A stretch of DNA of 64,000 bases from Rhea pennata. Its lineage: Eukaryota > Chordata > Aves > Rheiformes > Rheidae. The position numbers were made by a program, and so were the translations under genes. The notes beneath the pieces are model-generated. The model was given only the letters and a program-made list of their open reading frames with translations. It was not told where the DNA came from and did no database searches. Positions 10,848 through 22,628 of the stretch are shown one piece after another. The DNA lies in assembly GCF_028389875.1 (NCBI RefSeq), contig NC_084671.1, positions 27,311,083 through 27,375,082 of the forward strand, written 5' to 3'. Position 1 is the stretch's first letter, and each line of letters begins with the position of its first letter.

Positions 10848-13800
10848 CCCCCTGATTCCCTAACAGAGGAGGGAGCCGGGAGCAGCGCCGTTTCGGTTAA
10901 CGATACCGCTCCCTGGGGCAACATGGGTTGTGTTCTTGCTTACCTGGCCACGGAGCCTGATGTCATGTTTTCTCGCAGTGAAATGAGGGGAAACACTCCT
11001 TTTTTTTTGGGGGGGGCGGGGAGGGATGCTGGAAGGGGGGCGTTCGGGCACTGCAGCAGTTTAATCAGACCAAGCACTGCATCCCTTGTAAGTAAATGAA
11101 AAATTGTGCCTTTTAAGTTGGGCTGAAGAGGAGAGAGGAGCACAGACCCGTGCGTTTTAAAAGTTTTTTTTTTTTTTAGTACTTTTTGTTCCCCATCTCT
11201 TCTGTTGGGTCCCTGAACGTACGTGGGGTTTTTGTTTCTAGAGAGTCACAGCACTTTGAACCTCTTGTTTCTCTTAGACTGGCTTCTGTCGGGAAAAGCA
11301 AACAAATCTTGATTTTGATTTTATTTTATTCTGGCTTTAACACCAGTTTTATTCCTTACATGGCATATTTTGAGTTTTGGCCCCCGCTCTGTCGTGTTGA
11401 TGTAGAGCAGGCCTATTGCTCAGTTTGTCTTTGTCCCCAGCTGCCCGCTACGTAGATTTGTAGCTGGGATTGAATTTTGACCCCTCTGCCTGGAATTAGC
11501 AAATAACATATAGCACTGACTATCTCCCAGGCCCTCTGGTCATTTCTCAGATATACATGGGATTGGCTAAATGTATTTAAAAAATGGTATGTTTTCTTTT
11601 CTGCTTGCCTTTTTAACCTTTCTCTTTTGTCTCCTGTTGAAAAGAGTTGGCAAGGGGCTTATCTCCAGTGGATCAGGAAATTGGGTAATGATTTGTTTGA
11701 AAATGTTTTCAGTGATAAGCTGCTTCACAAATTGGGATTTATGAAAATATGGTTCTGCTCTAAGCAGTGGCGGTATAAGAAAGGTTTTAGAGTATTTCCT
11801 GTTTTCTCTGACTTCTGCGGCAAATACGGGAAGGGAGCTGTGGTCAGACTGGAGAGAGCTGTACCCATCGCAGACTTTCTGCAGCTCAGGTGTGTGAAAC
11901 AGGTCTCCAGACTTCTCAAAAGAACAGGATCTTTAAATAAAGCTGGTATGTACAAGTGTTTGATGTCAGTCATGGAAACGGATTCAAAGCCAGTGCACGA
12001 CCCTCGATGCACTTGAGAGAGAGCGTTTGGAGGAGAACGCGGCAGGCTTTGCTGGTTCTACAACTTCACGGCCCAAAACTGAATCAGAACGAGTGTGCTG
12101 AGGCAGACGTCCTCTCTGTGCGGGCAGCAGAGGCTGCCGCTCTCGGGAGCTGGGCACTTGGGCCGGGCCTGGCTCCAGAGACCCGGCGTCTTGGCACCTT
12201 GCGTTCCTCACAGTTTGGGTAGCGAACGTGCTGTTCGGTAATGAACGTAGGCTTTCGCAGGCTGCTGCGGTTGTGGTGTTACAGCAATTCACTTTTGCTT
12301 GTTTGCAAAATAAAGAAATATTTTTACCTAAAACACATTCTTCTTTGGATAGCAAGCTGGTAGGTGCCGCCGAAATACGGAGACAGGCTGGAACAGAAAC
12401 CCTGTGCGGATTTACTCCCTCCCTGCTGAATGCTCCATGGGTGCTTTGACCTCCAGCCTCTTTCCCTGTTTCTGAAATCTGCTGCAAAGTCGGATGTTGG
12501 AGTGGGTTCAAAGGCATTAGCGATGACTGGGAGTAGGCCAGGGTGCAGAAGAGACTTTTCTGTAAAAAGCATGCGGTTTTATAATCCTCCAGCGAACCCA
12601 CAGTTGTTTGCGCTGCTCCTGTTGCTCGTGAGAGATGTTGTGAGGGAAGAAGAACCAGCTGTTTGTAGCCAAAAGTTACCTGGCAGGGATGAACCGAGGA
12701 GCTGGGTGTGCTCGGGGGGAAGACGGGTGGCACACGTTACACCGGGCCTCGGGAGGGTCCCGTACGGCCCTGCGGTCTGCGCCGGCGTGCGCGGGGCCGT
12801 CTCGAACATGCTGCCATTGCTCGCGGCTCCGGTGGCCTCAGACTGGGATCACACCTCTCGGATGCTGCTCTCGCCCCGTACGCCGTGCTGGTAATACGGG
12901 CTTAGCCCAGGCTCCCGAGAAAGTCATTGTGCTGCCTTCTCTAACGAGGAATAATCCTCTTTCCTTGCAAAAGTGTTATGGTGCTTGCTCAGTACAACTT
13001 AGCGCTACTGCCGTGCCTCATCTGGGCATCCACCGGCTGCGTTTCACGTGTTCCCCTGCTCTTCGCATCAGGCACAAACCTTGCATGTACCCCAGGGATT
13101 TTTGCACTGTTATAGAGAGCTGCTTAATTAATTTAACCCTGGGTACAGAACATGAAGCTGTTAGTGATGAGAAATTCATGCGTATAGTTCTCATGTCAGC
13201 CTTGCAAATACTGACTAGTTAGTATCTGCTTCAAAAATAAGCATGTGAATGAATGATACCTGGGACCAGTCTGATGCCTCATGTGAGTTCAAGTGAGATT
13301 TTGATTTGTTTTTTGGATTGCTGAAAACAGTACCTGGATATTGATCTTCATCCTCAAAGATTTTTCAGACATTAATTAAACTTTGCACTACTCCTTGGGG
13401 GAAAATAGTCTTTCAGCAGAAACAGCAAGGTATGGTGTGGTGGTGGTGGTAGCGTATTTTCATGACTAAATGTTGTGATGTTAAGGAAGCTGTAAGGTGT
13501 CTGTGAACTTGACTTTGAATTTGGCTGGCTTTTGTAGTTGTAAAACCTTTGAATTTAAATGCTGTAATCGGCTGCTTCTTGCAGTAATTCAGCAGTATGA
13601 AAGGGCTAGAGTGTAGTCTTTCTTTTATGCCAGTTAAATGTTTTGAAACAGTATCGACTAGCCTTTGGTGAGGGCTGTCCAGCAGGCATCACAACATTGT
13701 GTGTGAAACCTCTGTTTAACATCTGTGCATAGCTCTATACATGCGAACCAGCAGAGCAGGGGAAAACAGAAGCAGCAAATGAACATTCAAAGCTAAAGCA

Positions 13801-15229
13801 AATTTCGCGCTGTACGGTTGTTCTAGCAGTACTGCACAAGGCAGTCCTTGGCTCCTACCCTTTCCCCCGAGGGCAGGTGGTTGGGAGGGTGGCCTCATTA
13901 CAGGCACCAAGGACCTCAATTTAGAAACATAGAGAAGGGGACTGCTTTCCAACTGGAATATCACGTAGTACCCGAATCCTGCAGTGAATATGAGAATCAT
14001 TATGCAACATCACTTACTTCCTATGGCAGCAGCTTATGCAATTTCTGAGCAGAAGAATGCAAAGCCCTGGAAGAACACAGCAACATTTCAGCAGATCCAG
14101 AAATACCTTCTACAGGATAGAGGAAGCATTTGTCTGTGGTGCTGAAAATACAGTTATGTAAGCTGCTTATTTCACAAACAGTGCTTTGCAAAGCTGACTA
14201 GCACGCAGGTGAAATAGGAGTCAATCTAGCTTTCCCAGGAATGAGTTGAGGAGGCCTCCCCAAATGCAAAGTAGGGTGGCACTGGCTCTTTGTCAGTTGT
14301 GTTCACAAAGGTGATTTTTTTTTTGCGTTATTTCTTCCTCATTCCAAAAGAAAAGTGGATGCTTGATTTTTTTTTTTTTTTCTCCAGATCAAGCATTCTT
14401 TTCTCACACCCCTCAAATTTGTGCTCTTACAGTGAAGAGGTTCCTGGTTAAATACTTGTCCTGTGTTTGAGGAGGTGGAAATCCATTCCTATGTTGAGAC
14501 CCAGTGCAGGTGCACAAATATCATGTAGTGGGAAGAGTTGACATAGCGCTGGTAAAGGGAAGTAACGTCCTGGGAACCTACTGCAGGTCTTTGAAGGAGT
14601 CAAGAGCGTATGGAAAAAAAGGAGATCTAGTTGAGGCACTCCACTGAGATTTTGACAAGAGACTCTTTTTTACCAGATATTCTTAAAGAAACTAAGCAGT
14701 TATAGTGGGACACCACAAATTACTAATTGGTTAAAAGTTATGGAATAGGAGTAGGGATAAATAGACAATAACGTTGAAAAAATTTTCACTGAAAAAGAAG
14801 TCGTCATAGGGCTGTTCTGGAGCTTGCTCTACTTGTTTTCTTTACACCTTTCCTTCCCTTATCCATTATTTAGGAATACTCTGAAGCAAGAGCTTTTCTC
14901 TCAAAGTGAGCTATTCAGAATGAAAATGTAAACCAATTGCAGAGAGTACTAGAAAGATGTCATGAAACTGGATGATAAGTCAAATGCAGTGTTAAATAAA
15001 TGCAATTAAATCTTAACATCGTATATATAGGAATAAGGCTCTGAACTAGCTTTTATCACTCAAGAATGAGATCTTAAGGTTCCATCAGGCATATGGAGAA
15101 GTTACTGTTCTGAGGCACACTTAGAAATCGCATAGGATTACAGGAATTATTAGGTGAGAAATGAAAATAAAACATCCTTGTGCCCTGGTGCGCTCCTGTG
15201 GTGGGCCCAAATCTGCGTTTCTGTCTGTG

Positions 15230-15490
15230 ATTTTAGTCTTCATATCTAAGATGATACTGAGGAAATGGAAAAGGTGCAGAGAGATGATCAAAGATGCTAA
15301 ACAACTTCCATAGGATGAATGACTGGGTAGAGCGGGATGGTTTGGCCCAAAAGGTGATGTCAGAGAAGAGGATGTGGTGCTCCCTAAGCTTGCACAACAT
15401 CCAGAAGACAAATGGAGTTCAGGTGTCATTGAAACGGTGACCGGCTCTGTTTGAGGATTGGAATTAGCAGGTAAGAGTTGCAAAGCAAAC
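15230..15490 (+). repeat. CR1/L3-like LINE fragment
   Basis: The stretch has the purine-rich layout of the CR1/L3 3' ORF end in sense orientation: a ggaaaaggtgcagag block, then gatgatcaaagatg, then a short gactgggtag block. Divergence is high and both ends are approximate. Identification is from memory of the family consensus. Confidence 0.45.
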
Positions 15491-18400
15491 AGTAGTTGAT
15501 GCTACGTTATGCAACATTTGGTTAAGCTACAAAACTTCTTGCCACAGCATAGAAATTGCCAAAGTTTTCGATTAAAAAAATTCTTTGACGCGTTTGTGCA
15601 GGAAAAAATACTTTGTAGGCTATGAAACAGAAAAATACCGTGGCATACGGTTGATGCAGAAAGTCAGTGAGCTGCAGATCCCTGGGACCTGGATGGGACT
15701 GTCCTGGGAGACTTCCCTGTCTGCAGATCCTTTTCTCCCCTTGGTCTGTGGAAGCAGGTAAGGAGGATAGGTGAACCTTTAACTCCCATTTGTTATGGAT
15801 TCTTACCATGTGATAGTCTAGGTGCCATTTATTTCTCTTTTGAAGGGCTTATTTGGAATGTATAAGGTGCATAGCAAACCTCCAGCTGGCTCTACACACA
15901 GAGCTTGATTTCAGCTATTGCAAATATTTCTTGGCTGGTATGCAGTACTATTTTTGTCACTGTCAGCAAAGGTTCAGAGCAGAAACATAGAAAGAGTTGT
16001 TTTTCTCACGGATACAATTATAATATATTTTTGACTGTCACTCTAAGATCACTTTTGCCAAAAATGACAAGCCCCTATTTGTTTGGGGCTACAGACTGAA
16101 CAAATTGCATAAAGGCTGTAAGGCAAATTTAAATCAGCAGGCACATGAATGCTAGTTTCTGCTGTCACAGTTTGGATGTAGCTTCATGCAACATGCAGTT
16201 ACTTGTCTGGGGTTTCACATGCTTAATTCCTGTGGCTATGTCAAAGTGTTCTGCTAATGTTTTAGTATCTGATAGTTGTAAACCCAAAGCAATAGCTACC
16301 GCACAGCTCGGGAAAGATGATAACAGTATCTGCAAAAGCTAAGCATCTTACGCTGAAGTGGCATCAAAGCATTTACTGGAAAACAAATTCGACATATATG
16401 TTCCAATATTTATGGCAATCAGAAAAAAAATGGGGTGAAACACCCTCCCCAAAAAAGTTAGTGTTGCAACATCTTAGTTTTCCCAGCTAAACCTGCTGTT
16501 TCGTTGTAGAGTATGTCAGGTGCATACAAGAAGGAGCAGACTGGGACTGTTTCAGGGTCAGTCAGAAAAGTATCGCGTGCTTGTGTGTGTAAGTGGTTGC
16601 AGTTCCTCTCCCACCCTCGAAACGAGAGGGGACCGGATAGACAGCACGGAGCGCTAGAGCAAGATCATTTGTGATTCCTTCTCTGAATAGCTGTGCTTTG
16701 GGTAAAATAAAGAAGAGATTGCGCTGTGATCGTCTAGGTAGCTCCTGCTTTCTTAACAAGCCTGCTATTATGGTTGGTGTTCAAAACAACGGAGCAAAAC
16801 ACAAGGCTGTATAGCATGTAATGTAAAACCATGAAAGAGCAGCGTACAGGAAATAACGTGTCCCGTTCGTACAGCACTTCCCAAGCCAAGAGATCATGCA
16901 GAGACCAGGCTCGTAGAAACGCCATGGAATAAGAGAGGCGTCTCTTATTAACCAAAGCACACGATATAAATCAAAGGTCACAAGGGAGCAGCGAGGCCTC
17001 AGTACTTGTCAAGTCAGCAGCTCTCAATTCTTCCGTATGCCAAAGGTATATGTTGCGCCCGGTCAGGAGCAGGCTGCGTATCAGCCTGTTGTAAGAATTC
17101 CCTTTGGAAATTGAGAGGTGGTCACAGGGGATTAACGGAGCAGAGCTGGGCTGCAGAAAGTGGAGTGAGATGACGGTGCTTTACAAGCACGCTTCCTGCG
17201 TTCTTGCTCTAGCCACAGCTTTGAGCGCGTTTTGAGGTGGGTGTCCCAAGCCAGGAGCATCGCATTCATCTCAAGAAGACACATTTACAAATCGCGGTCG
17301 CGCTATCGGCACAGAAAGATGTAGCTGCCTCTCCGGGCCTAACGTAGCCGGAAGAGCGCGAGGGGGAAAGCAAGCTGCGTACCGGGAAAATGCGAGGCAG
17401 CTCCAGGCCTGAACGGGAGCATGGCATGGGTGGGAATCTCTGCTGCCCGTGATGTGTGCCGTGTGGCAGCCAGCTGCTTTCTGCCAACTGCTGTTTTTCA
17501 GTCTGTAAGTGTGGATCAGAGGAATACGTTACGTGCCTTGATTTCCTTTGTACGTTGGAAAATGCAAGTGCAGATCGTGTTTGACTGCGTAACATGAGAA
17601 ACGGCGTTTCAGGGCAATTTACCTAGTATTACTAGACATCTGCGCTGTCGGGAAACTGAGCAGGGCACGCTTTGCGCTCAGACAGCCTGCACGGCGTGCT
17701 AAGCTTCTCCGCTTTGCAGGCTGTAGCTGGAACTGTGCTTTGCTGCTCTCTTTTTAAGACACCTCCTTAAAGAAACTGCTTTCTTTGTGGTCCGTGCATG
17801 GCGTTTGTGCAAATGCGACGTCTTCAGGCCTGGCGGCACTTTGACACCGTTCTAAATATTTGTCTATAGGTATCTCGTGTGCTTTGGTTTCTGTGCGTGC
17901 GTGCAAGAGTGGAAATGGTACCCAGCGACGTGGGAGCACGCCTTGAGAAAACCTGCTTGCCTGCTCTTGTGCCCCTTTGGCTAAACCGTCGCTTCTCTCT
18001 ACTTACAAAGAGCAGGTCGGGCTGTCTGTGCCATTTGTGTTACTGCTGTCGGGGCACGGTGGAGCTTTGCTTGGAAAAATGCTTTGCCTGCAAACGGAGT
18101 TATTCACAAGAACTCGCCATCGTACAGAACTACGCGGAGCCTCAAAGTTCCTTACAGACATAAAATAACTTTTTCTTTTTAAGCTACAGAGTGCATGAAC
18201 TCATCAAAACAGCCCAGATCCGAGGTTCTGCCTGGAAGTCTGCTGCCGCAGAAGCGCTTCGTGAAATCGGAGCATCTTAAATATACACGCAGTCCTCCTA
18301 CACACGCACGCATGCGGCTTTCAGCTCTTGACTGCTCTAGCACAAGCATCGTAAAGATAAAAACGGAGTCCTGCTCGACTGTACTTCCCGCTGTAAAAAT

Positions 18401-18518
18401 TCAGCAGGCATGTACAGGCTCGAAGACAGCCCAAATGGCAAAGAGCCTGCATAAAATGAAACTTCAAACTTTCAGTAAAATGTTTTCCTTTACATTGAAA
18501 GAAACTATATATATGCAT

Positions 18519-18560
<42 letters not shown>

Positions 18561-18562
18561 TT
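18519..18562. repeat. AT dinucleotide repeat followed by a T run
   Basis: Directly visible alternating AC/AT then (AT)n to about 18,552, followed by T10. It is self-complementary and could extrude a cruciform. Confidence 0.9.
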
Positions 18563-18879
18563 GCAAGAGTACAGTATTACGAAGCTTAGCAATATCACTA
18601 GTGCTCTGACCAAAGGAATAGGTAAGGCATGACAGTAAAGCTTGAAATATTGGCTTCATCCCTCGTTTGAAGAGATGGCAAGGTCAAAGAAAACCTAATT
18701 TGCCTGGGTTAAATTAAATTTTGCGAAGGAAAGAGGTTGGTCATTGCAGAATTTACTGTAATATAAGATGATTAAAAAAAAAATCATTTCCCTGACAAGC
18801 CGATGTTAATGCATTATGGCAGCAGCTGCCGTCTACGCCCCAGCGAGTCTGGAACGGTTTACTTTGATTTGGCCTGATG

Positions 18880-19150
18880 CGGTGTCATTTTAGAATAAAA
18901 GCTGCCTCCTCCCGCTCTCAAAGCAGCGGGTTCACTGCACCCCCGAAAAATCGGGCCGCGGGGGCCCGCTCTTGGCTGCATTAAAGCCGTGGCCGGGCAA
19001 AGCCGCAGCCGGCTTGGCCTCGGCAGCGCTAGCCCCGCTGCAAGCGAGGAGGGAAGCTAAACGTGGTTGTTCCCAGACCTGATGGCTTTCCAGCCGGAGC
19101 GCCCCTGGCTCTGCGGTCGCCCGCTGGGCGAGGCAGAAAACGCACCTGGC
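18880..19150. promoter_or_regulatory. Short CpG-rich patch in intron 1
   Basis: A locally GC- and CpG-dense block follows an ataaaag motif at about 18,895. It could be an alternative promoter or enhancer of MAP3K13. I see no convincing downstream donor tied to it, so function is speculative. Confidence 0.3.
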
Positions 19151-20039
19151 TCGCCTAAACTTGGTGGGGTTTATCGCTGCCTAGGAAAGGGATTCTCTGC
19201 GCGTTTGCACTGCCTGCTGTGTTAAGTCTCTGATTTTGGTGGGAGCCTGGAGGCTCCTGCAGAGAAAATAACGCCGGAATTTAAAGGGAAAGGGAGAGTC
19301 AGGGTGGTCTAGTAGCTATCTCTGGCTTTACCTTGAAACGTGTGTACCGCTATAGGATAGCGCATGTATGTAGTGGGGCGTGATTCACCAGCAAGATGAG
19401 AGAGAAGCTTAACTTTCTAAGCAATGCTGAGCAGTACATGGAGCAGGGGGGTGATGTACACTGATAACATGTTTAGAAATTAGGGAGACATGAAACAGGG
19501 GTGTATGGGTACAAAAGCTCTTCCTTCAGTGGTAAATCACGTGCTGCGGCATGCTGAAGTCGGCAAGCCACATAGGAAGGCGAGAGCGAAACCCCGGCCT
19601 GCGCCAAGTGGTGTATTTTGAGAATCACAGAGCAGCAAAACAGCTTTATCCTCTAAATCTGTTTTAACGCTTTGCGCACTTGCCATTATTTAAAACTGAA
19701 GCGCTTTCGTGGGGATGTTATTTCTTCGAATTCTTGGTTTGACTCTTTTGCTAGGGTTTCATGCAGGGGAGAGTGAGGCTGACCTTTAAGCTAGGTTGGC
19801 TAATATTCCGTGGTATAAAAAACAGTGTTGCCGTTGTCACCCCACAGTTTCTAAGACGAAGGAACCGGCCACTGTGACACTGGTCGTAGACGGCTTAGGG
19901 AAACCCCCCTGCGAGGCTCCCGCCCGAGTTGAGTGCAGCTCCTTTATGGACACAGACGGTGACACAGTTTTTGCCTCCCTTGCCGTTTCGCTGCTTGTTC
20001 AAGAACTAACTCTACCACCTAAATGACGTTCTTCTAATG

Positions 20040-20170
20040 ACGCTTTGATGCGCAGCTGCCGCGCGAGCAGGCGGAAGTAAGTGAAGGTGAAGCAGGCTGC
20101 GGGTCGTCCCCATTCAATGCCTCCGCCGCCGGTGCCTCCCGCGGGCGCCGCTCTGGCGAGGAGGGACTGG
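20040..20170 (+). promoter_or_regulatory. Second short CpG-rich patch with ETS-like motif and donor
   Basis: CpG-dense block containing cggaagt (ETS-like) at about 20,072-20,078. A GTAAGT donor-like hexamer at 20,077-20,082 overlaps its end. It lies 1.4 kb before the first coding exon. It could be an alternative MAP3K13 first exon or promoter. The evidence is only base composition and motifs. Confidence 0.3.
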
Positions 20171-21442
20171 CTCAGAGGGCTTGAGCCGAGGACCTTTTCT
20201 CTTGGCTCAGAAATAATTTCATCTTGAGAACCTACAGAGCCTGAGCTGTTCCCTTATGATTGGCTGCAGGTGACCTGGCCACTTCGCTCTTCCTTTCAGT
20301 AGCTGTTTGCAGAGCCCAGGACTTTTTACCCAGTGTGATTTATCTTACTTTTTAACAAAATAGTTTCTTTTTGCCATGTTTTTTTTTCTCTTCTCAACCT
20401 CGGATGGAATTTAAGATTAGACTTTGTTCCACTGCAGGCTGAATGCGCGTAGCAGTTTCTGGCGCGAAGCTAGAAACGCGCGTCTAGAAGCAGCTGTACT
20501 CGAGAGAAGCACTTTGGTGCGGGGTGAGCGCTGCTGTGCAGCGCGGCACGGCTGGCCGCTAGCGGCCCAGCTTGGCATGCAGATCTTTGCCCGAAGGTGG
20601 GGCTGAGCTGGCTTGCAGAACGAGGCCTTTTGGTGGGACAAGTCGCAAAGGGAGAGATGGACAAACTTCTTGAGAGGGACACCTGCTCTGAATTTATCTG
20701 CAGACTACCAGTGACTTTATCAAGGGGAAGCAAAGCAGCAGGGGGAGGTGCTCATCAGGCTTGCAGAAGATGGGAGATCAGATAGGAGGGTATACTGTTC
20801 TTAAAGTTCTTTTAAGGATGATATGTACATAGTTAAAGAACTGACGTGTTTTGCTACATTGATCTTGAAAGTATTAAACTAAAGGACCGGGATGGTCCCA
20901 ACTAGATGGAGCTCTGAGGAAGCAGGTATAAACCATCCTTGGGTGGTTTGGTACACCAGTATCGCTGTACTTTGGTTCCCTAACACCTTGTCTCAAGGGT
21001 TTGCATGGGAATCCTGAGCTTAGAGACTGTAGCAGACCGAGGAACCATGACCAGACGCTACCTGTATCAGAGCTGGGAAACTGCTGATGGTCGGTCTATT
21101 AAAGGCTATGTAGTAACCATGAAGAGACAGTTCTTTGCTGTAAAAAGTCTTGACAAATTTTGATCTTCAGGCTTTTCTGTATTTTTTTTTTTTTTTAAGT
21201 GTCTGTTCACCAGGCAATTCTTGCAATAGGTTGCTGAGGAAAAAATTCATGCCTTCCAAGTGAAGCAGGTCTTGCACTGCGTGAGTGGGCTTTCTGTTGG
21301 AATCATTTTTCTTCTTTTATATAGTAATTGTTTACTAAGTAACAGCAATCATTTGTGTAAGTTAATTATCGGCTCACCTTTGTAAAAGCACTTTGTGAAA
21401 ATACTTAAATTTGATAACTGTTCTTTTTTCCTCTCATTCCAG

Positions 21443-21533
21443 GTACTGGGTCTACATGTTGTATCTGAATTGTGTTGTGCTAATTCTCTAACTACCAAAT
21501 CAGACTGTCGTCTTGATGCACCCTCACAGCATC
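21443..21533 (+). other. MAP3K13: MAP3K13 5' UTR part of first coding exon, with a uORF
   Basis: Exonic after the acceptor at 21,441-21,442. It contains an upstream ATG at 21,456 opening an 11-codon ORF that stops at 21,489-21,491. A second ATG at 21,516 is in frame with the main start and would add six residues, but its context is weak (T at -3). The main start at 21,534 has A at -3 and G at +4. Confidence 0.7.
21456..21491 (+). other. Upstream ORF in MAP3K13 leader (11 codons)
   Basis: ATG at 21,456 followed by 11 sense codons and a TAA. It ends 42 bases before the main ATG and does not overlap it, a layout compatible with reinitiation. It will matter only if this exon's 5' part is in the mature leader. 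Confidence 0.5.
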
Positions 21534-22017
21534 ATGGCCAGTACTCAGGAGCGCCTGAGCTTGTCTTCCTCTCCAAACTCAATCGGCAAAGCTTTCTGTG
21601 AAGATAAAGACTGTAGTAGGATACACGATGAACACGCACCGTCGGGAAACCACCCGTCGCCTGAACTCATAGAGGATGTGCGCGAGAAGGGCTTGCTGCA
21701 GGCAGACCTCATAGAAAACATGAACAGCCCAGTGACTGCAGCAGTGCTGACCAGCATCAGTGAGGACTCTAGGGACCAATTTGAGAACAGCGTGCTGCAG
21801 CTGAGAGAGCAGGATGAACCCGAAACACCCATTCCTCAGGGCAACAGGAACACTATGGATGGAGAAAACAACACTGGAGCAGACGATGTTAAAGTCCAGT
21901 TCAGCAGATCAGGCAGTGGGAGTGGTGGATTTCTTGAGGGACTTTTTGGCTGTCTGAGGCCGGTGTGGAACATCATAGGCAAGGCATACTCCACGGACTA
22001 CAAATTGCAACAGCAAG
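21534..22017 (+). CDS. MAP3K13: MAP3K13 coding exon 1 (residues 1-161)
   Basis: Acceptor AG at 21,441-21,442 and donor GTAAGC at 22,018. Encodes the N-terminal regulatory region ending in the strongly conserved [18 protein letters not shown] block and STDYKLQQQ. Ends after the first base of codon 162. Residues 1-60 are the most divergent part of the protein. Confidence 0.95.
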
Positions 22018-22561
22018 GTAAGCAGGGGAGCAAGCCTTCATTTTTTTCTGGGGGAATATGTGAAAATGAGGAAATCAGCCCTGGACCTTTCCCCAGCTCC
22101 CTATGTGACCATTTTTGTCTTGCTGCTCTCTTACGGGTTTGCAAAGAGAAATCCTGTATGTACATCCAACAGCTATCATCTGCAGCAATGGCAGCTAGTG
22201 ATGGAGGAAAAAACTGCATGTTCTAGACCATGCCTTGGACCGTTGTGACAGTCTGAAGTTGAACCAAGCATTTGTGTAAGTGAGGATTAGAAATAATTGT
22301 GGCAAACACAGGGGTCATACCAACTACTTTGCGTTTGCAGTCTTCTCATGCCAGATGAACTTAACCTCCTGTACATGTGTGTGAAGGCTGTCTGCAGCTG
22401 AGTGCCAAATAGCAGAAGTATTGCTTATCTGTGAGCATGTTACTTCTATGTCTTTTTATCAGGAATCAATTCACTGTTTATAATGTCGTCCATTTTCTAT
22501 CTTTCTAGCACCTACATAGGAAAGTTTTCATTAATGTTTATACATTTTTTCATGGAAATAA

Positions 22562-22628
<67 letters not shown>

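Larger units (their letters stand above)
10236..21442 (+). other. MAP3K13: Probable MAP3K13 intron 1
   Basis: About 11.2 kb with no recognised coding sequence. It holds a (TTTA)n repeat at 10,817-10,847, a CR1/L3-like fragment at about 15,230-15,490, an AT repeat at 18,519-18,562, and two short CpG-rich patches (18,900-19,150 and 20,040-20,170) that could be alternative promoters. A 249-codon minus-strand open frame at 11,984-12,733 has no domain that I recognise and is treated as chance. The 3' end has a good polypyrimidine tract and AG at 21,441-21,442. Confidence 0.5.

Noticed and set aside
11984-12733. 249-codon minus-strand open frame in MAP3K13 intron 1
   Set aside because: No recognisable domain, overlapped by several other open frames on both strands in locally GC-rich DNA, and no splice or start context that stands out.
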